Shown here piece by piece: positions 5,654-10,930 of a stretch of 10,930 bases of DNA (the stretch's first letter is position 1; the number at the start of each line of letters is the position of its first letter). The position numbers and the translations under genes were made by a program. The stretch covers positions 1 through 10,930 of the forward strand of contig DQIG01000225.1 in assembly GCA_003525885.1 (NCBI GenBank), read 5' to 3'. The stretch is from Stenotrophomonas sp. (GTDB lineage Bacteria; Pseudomonadota; Gammaproteobacteria; Xanthomonadales; Xanthomonadaceae). Below the pieces are notes generated by a model that saw nothing but the letters and a program-made list of their open reading frames with translations, was not told where the DNA came from and did not search any database.

Positions 5654-6217
5654 TCAGTTCACCTGGAACTGTGCCCGGCAGCCATCACTTACCCAGATGC
5701 CGCGGCGATCCCAGCCCCAGCTCTGGCCTTCGATGCAGGCGCTGCGCGAGTCCTGGCGGATCAGGCGCACCCCGCGGCGGATGCGGGCATCGCAGTACTC
5801 CTGCCGATGACCATTGGAATGGCAGGTGACCACATCGCCGCCGCCCCATCCGTTGCCGTTGCCACTACCCCAGCCGCCACCATTGCCGCCCCAGCCGCCA
5901 CCGCGGCGGTACTCACCCACGAACTCGGCACGGCAGCCCTGTGTGACCCAGACGCCGTTGCGCGACTGGCCCCAGGTCTCACCTTCCACACAGGGCGAAC
6001 CGGACAACTGGCGGATCAACCGCGCGCGGCCGTCCAGCCGGCACTCGTTGCTGCGGTTCTTGACCGACTCGCAGCGCACGATGCCACTGCCATCGCGGCC
6101 GCCATAGCGGTCGTCGTCATAGCCGTAGCCGTAGCTCTGCGCCTGGGCGCCGCCGGCAGCCGCCAACATCGGCAACAGGGTGCAGGCCAGGGTGCGCCAG
6201 GTGAGTGCCTTGCCCAT
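5654..6217 (-). CDS. Secreted protein with two DUF3011-like Cys repeats
   Basis: A 187-residue exported protein. A Sec signal peptide (basic start, hydrophobic ACTLLPMLAAAGG, cleavage after AQA near residue 26) leads to a Tyr/Gly/Asp-rich segment and two homologous domains, about 46-99 and 129-184. Each domain has four cysteines (C49, C59, C76, C95 and C132, C142, C161, C180) and the shared pattern RLIRQ...C-EG--WG--R-G-WV--GCRA-F, typical of DUF3011 proteins of Xanthomonadaceae. A Gly/Trp-rich linker (106-127, repeated GGGWG-like units) separates them. The cysteines probably form disulfides in the periplasm. The start at 6217 is supported by GGAGA (6223-6227) and by the signal peptide; the frame continues upstream without such support. 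The molecular function of the family is unknown. Confidence 0.85.
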   Translation of the reverse strand: MGKALTWRTLACTLLPMLAAAGGAQAQSYGYGYDDDRYGGRDGSGIVRCESVKNRSNECRLDGRARLIRQLSGSPCVEGETWGQSRNGVWVTQGCRAEFVGEYRRGGGWGGNGGGWGSGNGNGWGGGDVVTCHSNGHRQEYCDARIRRGVRLIRQDSRSACIEGQSWGWDRRGIWVSDGCRAQFQVN

Positions 6218-6311
6218 CGAGATCTCCAGATGAATACGATGGCGCAAGCATCCGGGATTCACGGCCCGACGCACAGGGGGGGCGCGCAACGGCGGTTTTT
6301 CCCCATTCAAA

Positions 6312-6340
6312 CAATTCAACCGTGGCTGACTGCGCCACGG
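6312..6340 (-). terminator. Terminator of paralogue B gene
   Basis: CCGTGGC (6320-6326) / GCCACGG (6334-6340) form a 7-bp stem with a 7-nt loop. On the minus strand it starts 10 nt after the paralogue B stop and is followed by TTGAATTGTTTG, an imperfect U-rich tail. It would separate paralogue B from the DUF3011-like gene. Confidence 0.55.
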
Positions 6341-6349
6341 CTGCTGGCG

Positions 6350-6556
6350 TCACTCTCCCACGTGGAGCGCGTCTACCGTATTGCCAAGCGCCTCGACCCG
6401 CACCGTGCTGCGCTGGCCGGTGCGGCGGTGATGCTCCAGGGCGAGCGCGGCGGCGGCGTCAAAGGCGTCGGCACCACGTGCGTAGCGGGTGGCATCGCGT
6501 GCCTGCGGATGCAGTACTGACCAGCGCTGGGCAGTGCATTGGACGGTGATGACCAT
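6350..6556 (-). CDS. Small uncharacterised protein, paralogue B
   Basis: A 68-residue soluble protein and clear paralogue of the product of 5276-5479 (30 of 67 identities, no gaps). Conserved elements are QC at 6-7, W12, VLHP at 14-17, GA and a central Ala-rich helix, then TGQR (46-49) and VRVEA (52-56). The start at 6556 is supported by AGGAG (6564-6568) 7 nt upstream. Codons are strongly GC-ending, as expected for a native gene. It lies upstream of the DUF3011-like gene on the same strand, with a terminator between them, so the three genes form a cluster rather than a clear operon. The family resembles DUF2188-like small domains, but this is tentative and the function is unknown. Confidence 0.8.
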   Translation of the reverse strand: MVITVQCTAQRWSVLHPQARDATRYARGADAFDAAAALALEHHRRTGQRSTVRVEALGNTVDALHVGE

Positions 6557-6739
6557 TGGGAGGCTCCTGCGGATGGAAGGGTGCGGTGGCAGGCAGACGG
6601 GCCGCTTGCCGTTACACCATCAGGCTAGCGACCGCCTCCGGGATGGCCTATCAGATTTGTACGAAAATGCCGCGCCTTCGGGTCGGAACTTGGCTTCCTC
6701 ACATCCCTGAGTCCGTTTAGCCCGTTCATTCCGTGATCC

Positions 6740-6768
6740 TTGTCACGAAGTCAGCCTGGCTTCACACT
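6740..6768 (+). promoter_or_regulatory. Candidate promoter for the small membrane peptide and lipoprotein genes
   Basis: TTGTCA (6740-6745, 5/6 match) is followed after 17 bp by CACACT (6763-6768, 3/6). CGTGA (6732-6736) / TCACG (6743-6747) is an inverted repeat overlapping the -35 and could be an operator. The remaining part of the divergent gap 6557-6795 shows no gene; it must also carry the minus-strand promoter for paralogue B, which I could not place. Confidence 0.4.
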
Positions 6769-6795
6769 ACCGTCACCAACAGGGGCCCCTTCCAC

Positions 6796-6900
6796 ATGCG
6801 CACCTTCTTCTCGCAGCAGCGCTGGACGTTGCTGAAGTTCTATTTCGTGGCCAGCTATCTGATCCTGATCGAAGAGTTGGTCCGCGCCGCCGTGCATTGA
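6796..6900 (+). CDS. 34-residue single-span membrane peptide
   Basis: A short frame, ATG to TGA, encodes a 34-residue peptide: a polar basic start (MRTFFSQQRW), a hydrophobic aromatic-rich stretch at about residues 12-26 (LLKFYFVASYLILI) and a charged end (EELVRAAVH). It reads as one membrane helix with an inward basic N-terminus. Thirty of 34 codons end in G or C, like the neighbouring genes. AGGGG (6781-6785) lies 10 nt upstream and a candidate promoter lies at 6740-6768. It is 59 bp before the lipoprotein gene and may share its mRNA. No family is recognised; small membrane peptides often modulate larger membrane proteins. The evidence for translation is compositional only. Confidence 0.55.
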   Translation: MRTFFSQQRWTLLKFYFVASYLILIEELVRAAVH

Positions 6901-6959
6901 ACGCTTGCTGCCCTGGCGGGCGGCAAGCACACTGCCGCTTTAGGCACGGAACCCGCGCG

Positions 6960-7244
6960 ATGAAAGCACTTCTCCTGATCCCGGCCCTGCTGGTCCTGGC
7001 CGCCTGCGCCAGCCCGGACAAAGCGATCACACGTGGCGATGCCAGTGCGTCATCGACTGCCACGCCGAGGGTAGGCGGCGATCGAGATGCGCATGGCTGC
7101 ATTGGCTCGGCCGGCTACCAATGGTGCGAACACAGCCAGCGCTGCGAGCGTCCCTGGGAGCTGGCACAGGCGCACGGCCTGGCCAATACGGCCGAGGCCA
7201 TCGACGCGTACTGCGCCACGCCCGCCGGCCCGGCGCGCAAGTGA
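6960..7244 (+). CDS. Small Cys-rich lipoprotein
   Basis: A 94-residue envelope lipoprotein. The start is a short basic residue (K2), a hydrophobic run and a lipobox L13-A14-A15-C16, so C16 would be lipidated and the protein anchored; Ala17 and Ser18 give no inner-membrane retention signal, so outer-membrane sorting is expected. After a Ser/Thr/Ala-rich tether to about residue 44 comes a compact domain with C47, C56, C62 and C85 and the motif SAGYQWCEHSQRCERPWEL (50-68). Four cysteines suggest two disulfides. I recall similar AGY-x-WC...C-RPWEL lipoproteins in Proteobacteria, but no function. The start at 6960 is chosen over 6897 because only it gives a proper signal peptide; the Shine-Dalgarno is weak. 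The DUF1653 gene follows 12 bp later, suggesting co-transcription. Confidence 0.82.
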   Translation: MKALLLIPALLVLAACASPDKAITRGDASASSTATPRVGGDRDAHGCIGSAGYQWCEHSQRCERPWELAQAHGLANTAEAIDAYCATPAGPARK

Positions 7245-7256
7245 GCACGACCCGTC

Positions 7257-7490
7257 ATGGCTGAGCTGAGTCCCCTGCCCGACCTCGCCCGTGGCCGGTA
7301 TCGCCACTTCAAGGGCGGCGAATACGAAGTGATCGACATCGTCCGCAGCAGCGAGACGCTGCAGCCGATGGTGCTCTATCGCGCACTCTATGGTGAAGGT
7401 GGCCTGTGGGTACGCCCCTACCCGATGTTCATCGAGCAGGTTCCAGGCGAACACGGCCCGCAGGCGCGTTTCGCACGCATCGACGATTGA
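7257..7490 (+). CDS. DUF1653 domain protein
   Basis: A 77-residue soluble protein that is almost entirely a DUF1653 domain. The family hallmarks are clear: GRYRHFKGGEYEVI (13-26), SSET, the central VLYRALYG and the C-terminal WVRPYPMFIEQV. The fold is probably a small beta barrel; the biochemical role of the family is not established. The start at 7257 gives the normal family length. It lies 12 bp behind the lipoprotein gene without a terminator, so the two are probably one transcript. There is no strong Shine-Dalgarno, and translation may depend partly on coupling. Confidence 0.9.
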   Translation: MAELSPLPDLARGRYRHFKGGEYEVIDIVRSSETLQPMVLYRALYGEGGLWVRPYPMFIEQVPGEHGPQARFARIDD

Positions 7491-7546
7491 TTCGGCCACC
7501 CTCGGCGGCGGCTGATGGCCGCGTCGGTGAAGCGATCCGGCTGCGC

Positions 7547-7569
7547 TACAATCGTACCGTCCAGTCGGT
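7547..7569 (+). promoter_or_regulatory. Candidate -10 box and TetR operator of the tetR-emrE unit
   Basis: TACAAT (7547-7552) is a 5/6 match to the -10 consensus, 29 nt before the tetR start; no good -35 is seen 16-18 bp upstream. Just after it lies ACCG-TCCAGT-CGGT (7556-7569), an interrupted palindrome of the ACCG...CGGT kind often bound by TetR-family repressors. It would cover the transcription start and is a plausible autoregulatory operator. Binding is inferred from position and symmetry only. Confidence 0.45.
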
Positions 7570-7580
7570 TTCTTCCCATC

Positions 7581-8153
7581 ATGTCCTCGACCCCTCCCCG
7601 CTCGCGCCGCAAGGCGCCCGACAGCGTGCGCCAGTCATTGCTGCAGGCCACCATCACCGTGATCGGCCAGCACGGACTGGCGGCACTGACCGTGCAGGAC
7701 GTCGCGCGCGCGGCCGGGGTCAGCAAGGGCGCGCTGTTCCACCATTTCAGCAGCAAGCAGGCTCTGGTCGATGAAGCCATCGGCGCACTGATCGGCGAGT
7801 TCGAAACACGCGTGCGTGCGCTCCTGCAGGACGGTACACCCGGCCACGGCTGCTTCAGCCGCGCCTATGTGCAGGCCAACTTCGAGCACCTGCTGCAGCA
7901 GGAACAGGACAACGACATCGGCCTGACCCTCGGCAACCTGATGGAGCCGGCCCTGCTTGCACACTGGCGCGATTGGAAGCGCGCGATGCTGGCCGAGTTT
8001 CCCGGCGAAGCGGGCGATCCGCGCCTGTACGCGGCACGCTGCGCGGCCGATGGCTATTGGGCCACCGCCTATGGTCGCCCGCTGGACGAAGAAGAGCGCC
8101 TCAACGCACTGGCGATGGCCGAGCAGGCCCTCAAGCTGTGTGACCCGCAGTGA
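7581..8153 (+). CDS. TetR-family transcriptional repressor
   Basis: A 190-residue TetR-type regulator. The DNA-binding domain spans about 14-62: VRQSLLQATITVIGQHG, then TVQDVARAAGVSKGALFHHF, the classical helix-turn-helix (about 37-56) with the conserved FHHF-S-K end. The C-terminal ligand and dimer domain (about 65-190) is variable, as usual. The start at 7581 follows the -10 box TACAAT (7547-7552); the in-frame ATG at 7515 would begin upstream of that promoter and adds a sequence unlike the family. It lies 13 bp upstream of an EmrE-type efflux gene on the same strand, so it most likely represses itself and the transporter and is released by a transported cationic compound. This role is inferred from the arrangement, and the ligand is unknown. 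Confidence 0.92.
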   Translation: MSSTPPRSRRKAPDSVRQSLLQATITVIGQHGLAALTVQDVARAAGVSKGALFHHFSSKQALVDEAIGALIGEFETRVRALLQDGTPGHGCFSRAYVQANFEHLLQQEQDNDIGLTLGNLMEPALLAHWRDWKRAMLAEFPGEAGDPRLYAARCAADGYWATAYGRPLDEEERLNALAMAEQALKLCDPQ

Positions 8154-8166
8154 CCCGGAGCCCCCG

Positions 8167-8499
8167 ATGAACCCCTATGTCTACCTGGCCGCCGCCATCG
8201 TGCTGGAAGTGATTGCCACGTCGCTGCTGAAAGCCTCGGACGGCATGGGCCGGCTGTGGCCGACACTGGGCGCGCTGGTCGGCTACGGGCTGTGCTTCTA
8301 TCTGCTGTCGGTCACCATGAAGTCGATACCGACCGGCATCGCCTATGCGATCTGGTCCGGCGTCGGCATCGTGCTGATCTCGCTGATCGGCCTGGTGGTA
8401 TTCAAGCAGCGGCTGGATGCACCGGCGCTGGCCGGCATCGCGCTGATCTGCGCCGGCGTGCTGGTGATCAACCTGTTCTCGCGCAGCAGCGCGCACTGA
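8167..8499 (+). CDS. emrE: EmrE-type small multidrug resistance transporter
   Basis: A 110-residue inner-membrane protein of the SMR family, which works as an antiparallel dimer exchanging protons for lipophilic cations such as quaternary ammonium compounds and ethidium. It has four membrane helices. All functional landmarks of E. coli EmrE are at the same numbers: Glu14 (the proton/drug site), Tyr60 and Trp63 within PTGIAYAIWSGVGIVLIS, and Gly90 and Gly97 of the helix-4 dimer motif. The length and the C-terminal INLFSRSSAH also match. GGAG (8157-8160) sits 6 nt before the ATG. The gene follows tetR by 13 bp. It is much closer to EmrE than to the guanidinium exporter subgroup (Gdx/SugE). Its stop codon lies in the loop of a strong hairpin. 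Confidence 0.95.
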   Translation: MNPYVYLAAAIVLEVIATSLLKASDGMGRLWPTLGALVGYGLCFYLLSVTMKSIPTGIAYAIWSGVGIVLISLIGLVVFKQRLDAPALAGIALICAGVLVINLFSRSSAH

Positions 8500-8515
8500 A
8501 CACGCTGCTGCGCGA
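8479..8515. terminator. 13-bp hairpin spanning the emrE stop codon
   Basis: TCGCGCAGCAGCG (8479-8491) and CGCTGCTGCGCGA (8503-8515) are perfect inverted repeats. The 11-nt loop (8492-8502) contains the emrE stop TGA. The hairpin lies between emrE and the convergent DUF1328 gene that ends at 8522. There is no U-tract on either strand. It probably ends or stabilises transcripts from one or both sides. Confidence 0.65.
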
Positions 8516-8521
8516 CAGCTA

Positions 8522-8695
8522 CTAGCTGACCTTCTTCGCCACGCTCATGCCGATCAGGAACAGCACCACGGCGATGATGATGCCGGCCCAGAACAGGAAC
8601 TTGGCGATACCCACGGCGGCACCAGCGATGCCGCCGAAGCCCAGCACGCCGGCGATGATGCCAATGATGGCGAAGATGATGGCCCACTTGATCAT
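8522..8695 (-). CDS. DUF1328 family small membrane protein
   Basis: A 57-residue membrane peptide. It begins MIKWAIIFAIIGIIAGVLGF, continues with a Gly/Ala-rich GGIAGAAVGIAKFLF and a second hydrophobic span AGIIIAVVLFLIGM, and ends with basic residues (VAKKVS). Two membrane helices and the GxxG-rich hinge are characteristic of the DUF1328 (YtjA-like) family, whose function is not known but which is often associated with envelope or stress genes. The start at 8695 is fixed by AAAGGA (8701-8706) 5 nt upstream. It converges on emrE with 22 bp between the stops, sharing the 8479-8515 hairpin. It follows the LysE-family gene on the same strand by 94 bp. Confidence 0.9.
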   Translation of the reverse strand: MIKWAIIFAIIGIIAGVLGFGGIAGAAVGIAKFLFWAGIIIAVVLFLIGMSVAKKVS

Positions 8696-8769
8696 GTCAG
8701 TCCTTTCCCCACGGGGAACGCAAACGGTGTGATCAGGCTAGGCCGCAGCCGATGCGGCAGTCGTGAACA

Positions 8770-8800
8770 GGCCGCGTGTGCGGCGTGAATCAACGCGGCC
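8770..8800 (-). terminator. Hairpin spanning the stop codon of the LysE-family gene
   Basis: GGCCGCGT (8770-8777) and ACGCGGCC (8793-8800) form a perfect 8-bp stem with a 15-nt loop. The loop contains the minus-strand TGA (8790-8792). The following minus-strand bases are TGTTCACGAC, a poor U-tract. A second stem, GCCGCA/TGCGGC (8742-8747/8753-8758), follows in the leader of the DUF1328 gene. Confidence 0.45.
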
Positions 8801-9431
8801 GGAAGCGCAGCAGCGCCACCGCGAAGGCCAGGAACACGCTTCCCACCAACCGCTCGAACCAGCGCCGTGCGAATGGCTTTGCAAGCCAACGGCGCAGGCC
8901 GTGGCCACCAGCCGCATACATCACGTACCAGAACAGTTCGCAGGCCGCGAAGGTCGCCACCAGCACGCTGTACTGCACGGCCTGGCTGCGCGATGGATCG
9001 ACGAACTGCGGCAGGAACGCCGCAGCGAACAACAACAGCTTGGGGTTGCTCAGGCCAACCCACAGGCCGCCACGGAACACCGTTCCTGCGCCATGTACCG
9101 GCGCCAATGTGACCTCGGCAGCATCGGCCACCGTGGGTGCCGGCCGGCAGCTGTCGCGCCACGCTTTGATGCCAAGCCAGGCCAGGTAGGCCACGCCGAG
9201 ATAGCGCAGCACTTCGAACAGCATCGGCGAGGAGTGCAGCAACGCGCTCAGGCCTGCAGCGGATGCGGCCAGCACCAGCAGCATCGCCAGCAGGCAGCCG
9301 GCCATGGCCGGCACGCTGCCACGGAACCCCAGCCCGACGCTGCGCCCAAGGATGTGCAGCATGTTCGGCCCGGGCGTCCCGCACAGCACGAAGACCGTGG
9401 CCAGGAACCACCACCAGGTATGCAGGGCCAT
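8790..9431 (-). CDS. LysE/RhtB family amino-acid exporter
   Basis: A 213-residue inner-membrane protein of the LysE/RhtB translocator family, which exports amino acids such as homoserine, threonine, lysine or leucine using the proton gradient. The family motif GTPGPNMLH (18-26) follows the first helix. About six membrane segments can be seen, including the stretches around 38-62, 70-85, the later GLSNPKLLLFAAAFLPQF motif typical of the family, and a C-terminal helix ending in FRPR. The start at 9431 gives the canonical MALHTWWWFLATVF beginning; an ATG at 9464 would add 11 polar residues, and neither has a strong Shine-Dalgarno. The substrate cannot be told from sequence. It lies 97 bp downstream of a cation transporter gene on the same strand. 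Confidence 0.9.
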   Translation of the reverse strand: MALHTWWWFLATVFVLCGTPGPNMLHILGRSVGLGFRGSVPAMAGCLLAMLLVLAASAAGLSALLHSSPMLFEVLRYLGVAYLAWLGIKAWRDSCRPAPTVADAAEVTLAPVHGAGTVFRGGLWVGLSNPKLLLFAAAFLPQFVDPSRSQAVQYSVLVATFAACELFWYVMYAAGGHGLRRWLAKPFARRWFERLVGSVFLAFAVALLRFRPR

Positions 9432-9528
9432 TTCGGAATCCACTTCAGAAGACCGCACCAGCATAGGGTGCATCGATCGAACGTGGCACATACAGCGCGC
9501 CACGGATGCAACGGTTACAGATCCCTGC

Positions 9529-10161
9529 TCAGTGGGCCGCCAGGCGTGCGCTGCGCAGTTCGGTCCAGGCCGTACGCAGCACCCGCAGCGCCGAGCGCAG
9601 GAACAGCACCAGCAGGGCGCCGGCCACCAGCAGATCCGGCCAGCCAGCACCGAACAGCGCCACCAGCCCGGCGGCCAGCAGCACCGATGCGCCTTCGTAG
9701 AGATCGTTGCGCGAGCATTCCCAGGCCGACGCCAGATTGATGTCGTCGTTGCGATACGGCGTCAGCAGCCATAGGCACAGCGCATTGGCAGCCAGGTTGA
9801 GCAAGGCCGCCAGGCCCATGCTGGCGAACAGCGGCACCTCGGGGTGAAGCAGTCGCCAACCGATCTGCATCGCTACCGCCAGCGCTGCGGCCAGGATCAG
9901 CAGGCCCTTGAACAGCGCCACCCGCGCTTTCGCCACCAGGCCGGCACCGACCACAGCCAGGCTCAACGCGTAGGTCGCTGCATCGCCGAGGTTGTCCAGC
10001 GCGCCGGACAACAGCGAGGACGAATGGCTGTACCACGCCGCGGCGACCATCATCGCGAAGGTCGCCAGGTTGACCAGCAGCACGACCCAAAGCACGCGCC
10101 AGTGGCGGGCCTGCATCGCCGCCACGTCCAGTGTCTTGCCACAGCCGCAACACTCGCCCAT
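9529..10161 (-). CDS. Short cation diffusion facilitator-type transporter
   Basis: A 210-residue membrane protein of the CDF superfamily, whose members exchange divalent metals for protons. About six helices fit: 22-43, 61-77, 82-103, 112-134, 155-171 and 174-190. The first metal motif is D56-N-L-G-D60 after SSSLLSG. In the place of the usual HxxxD of helix 5 there is N152-D-L-Y-E156, so the metal site is altered. The ~90-residue cytosolic C-terminal domain of standard CDF proteins is missing. The N-terminus carries three cysteines (C4, C5, C7), possibly a metal-capturing cap. The start at 10161 has GGAAGG (10169-10174) 7 nt upstream; the in-frame ATG at 10191 overlaps the -10 GATAAT and is unlikely. 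The transported ion is unknown. Confidence 0.85.
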   Translation of the reverse strand: MGECCGCGKTLDVAAMQARHWRVLWVVLLVNLATFAMMVAAAWYSHSSSLLSGALDNLGDAATYALSLAVVGAGLVAKARVALFKGLLILAAALAVAMQIGWRLLHPEVPLFASMGLAALLNLAANALCLWLLTPYRNDDINLASAWECSRNDLYEGASVLLAAGLVALFGAGWPDLLVAGALLVLFLRSALRVLRTAWTELRSARLAAH

Positions 10162-10189
10162 TACCCGGCCTTCCACAGATGATGGGAGC

Positions 10190-10218
10190 ATTATCGCCCC
10201 CTGCCCGTGCCGGGTCGA
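10190..10218 (-). promoter_or_regulatory. Promoter of the CDF-type transporter gene
   Basis: On the minus strand TCGACC (10218-10213, 4/6 match to the -35) is followed after 17 bp by GATAAT (10195-10190, 5/6 match to the -10). Transcription would start near 10183, about 20 nt before the ATG at 10161. The -10 overlaps the alternative upstream ATG, which argues against that start. Confidence 0.5.
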
Positions 10219-10222
10219 TCCG

Positions 10223-10231
10223 CCCCCCCCC
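10223..10231 (+). repeat. Run of nine cytosines in the divergent promoter gap
   Basis: A C9 homopolymer lies between the CDF-type transporter and racemase genes. On the minus strand it is 4 bp upstream of the proposed -35. On the plus strand it fills the place where the -35 of a racemase promoter would fall, 17 bp before TGCAAT (10247-10252). Such tracts are prone to slippage. Confidence 0.6.
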
Positions 10232-10277
10232 GGTCGCCATCTGTGCTGCAATGGCCGCCTCTGGCATGGAGCAGTGC

Positions 10278-10930
10278 ATGAAGACCCTCGGCCTGATCGG
10301 CGGCATGAGCTGGGAAAGCTCGGCGCAGTACTACCGGCTCATCAACGAGGCAGTGCGGCATCGCCTCGGTGGCGCACATTCGGCGCAACTGCTGCTGTGG
10401 TCGGTGGATTTCGCCGGCATCAAGCAGCTGCAGCACGACGGCCACTGGGACGCGCTGGGCAACCACATGCTCGATGCTGCACGGCGACTGCAGGCCGGTG
10501 GCGCTGAACTACTGGTGATCTGCACCAACACCATGCACGCGCTGGCCGACCGGATCGAAGCCGAGTGCCCGTTGCCTCTGCTGCATATCGCCGACCCGAC
10601 CGCCACGGCGATCCTCCAGGCCGGCATCCGCAAGGTGGGGCTGCTCGGCACCGCCTTCACCATGGAGCAGGCGTTCTACCGCGACCGGCTGCAGGACCGC
10701 TTCGGGCTGCAGGTACTGGTTCCGGAGGCCGATGATCGCCGCAACGTGCACGACATCATCTACCAGGAACTGATCGCCGGCGTGATCAGCGAACACTCGC
10801 GGCAGGCCTACGCTGGCGTGATCGCGCGCCTGGTCGCGCGCGGCGCCGAAGCGATCATCCTCGGCTGTACCGAGATCATGCTGCTGGTGCGCCCCGAAGA
10901 CAGTGCGGTGCCGCTGTTCGACACCACCAC
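10278..10930 (+). CDS. Aspartate/glutamate racemase family protein (YgeA-like), 3' end outside window
   Basis: The first 217 residues of a cofactor-independent amino-acid racemase of the Asp/Glu/hydantoin racemase superfamily. These enzymes move the alpha proton between two cysteine thiolates at the interface of two similar half-domains. Both catalytic cysteines are present: C82 in ICTNTMH and C197 in LGCTEI. The N-terminus MKTLGLIGGMSWES is typical of the subgroup containing aspartate racemase and E. coli YgeA, a broad-specificity racemase. Members have about 230 residues, so only some 10-20 residues are missing. The start at 10278 has GGAG (10268-10271) 6 nt upstream; in-frame ATGs at 10266 and 10251 would add short tails without that spacing. 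It is divergent from the CDF-type transporter. The true substrate cannot be deduced. Confidence 0.9.
   Translation, partial: MKTLGLIGGMSWESSAQYYRLINEAVRHRLGGAHSAQLLLWSVDFAGIKQLQHDGHWDALGNHMLDAARRLQAGGAELLVICTNTMHALADRIEAECPLPLLHIADPTATAILQAGIRKVGLLGTAFTMEQAFYRDRLQDRFGLQVLVPEADDRRNVHDIIYQELIAGVISEHSRQAYAGVIARLVARGAEAIILGCTEIMLLVRPEDSAVPLFDTT

Noticed and set aside
5807..6520. 237-codon plus-strand frame over the DUF3011-like and paralogue B genes
   Set aside because: The minus-strand genes have signal peptide, repeats and Shine-Dalgarno sites; the plus frame is Ala/Val-rich shadow sequence crossing a terminator.
8692..9414. 240-codon minus-strand frame overlapping the LysE-family gene
   Set aside because: It is out of frame with the LysE/RhtB motifs and has Arg/Ala-rich composition without domain features; the LysE frame explains the sequence.
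10191..10306. Wider open frame covering the divergent gap and longer start for the cation transporter
   Set aside because: The ATG at 10191 overlaps the -10 GATAAT of the likely promoter, so it would not be transcribed; the upstream frame is GC-rich noise across the C9 tract.

Overview
The window most likely comes from the chromosome of a Stenotrophomonas maltophilia-complex gammaproteobacterium (Xanthomonadaceae). The evidence is very high GC at third codon positions, two GTAG-headed hairpins of the type known in S. maltophilia as SMAG elements (2070-2091 and 2333-2355), and gene content such as dxs preceded by an HNH endonuclease gene. The left end looks different. A REP-like palindrome typical of the Pseudomonas fluorescens group lies at 9-35, and the first ~160 codons of the acyl-CoA dehydrogenase end in A/T three times more often than the rest of the gene. 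This suggests that roughly 1-780 is of Pseudomonas origin, joined to a Stenotrophomonas gene inside a conserved motif. It could be a natural recombinant or an assembly chimera.

Layout. 1-2045: promoter, tandem PsrA-like operator palindromes and a DmdC/FadE-like acyl-CoA dehydrogenase. 2046-2521: a gene-free block of nearly 480 bp packed with inverted repeats (a terminator-like hairpin, two SMAG elements, a 174-bp multi-hairpin element, a leftward U-tract terminator and a 63-bp imperfect palindrome). 2522-3187: HNH endonuclease. 3290-5200: dxs, followed by a hairpin between convergent genes. 5276-6556 (minus strand): a secreted two-repeat DUF3011-like protein flanked by two paralogous ~67-residue proteins. 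6796-7490: a 34-residue membrane peptide, a Cys-rich lipoprotein and a DUF1653 protein. 7581-8499: TetR regulator plus EmrE-type multidrug transporter. 8522-10161 (minus strand): DUF1328 membrane peptide, LysE/RhtB exporter and a short CDF-type cation transporter. 10278-end: aspartate/glutamate racemase family protein, cut by the window edge.

How it works together. Most of the window is ordinary core metabolism (fatty acyl-CoA oxidation; isoprenoid and thiamine/PLP precursor supply by Dxs) interspersed with small envelope and transport genes. The clearest functional unit is tetR-emrE, two genes 13 bp apart with a candidate TetR operator just downstream of the -10. I see no CRISPR array, tRNA, rRNA, phage or insertion-sequence gene. 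The most unusual features are the apparent mosaic acyl-CoA dehydrogenase, the hairpin-dense intergenic block at 2046-2521, and two genes whose stop codons sit in the loops of their own 3' hairpins.
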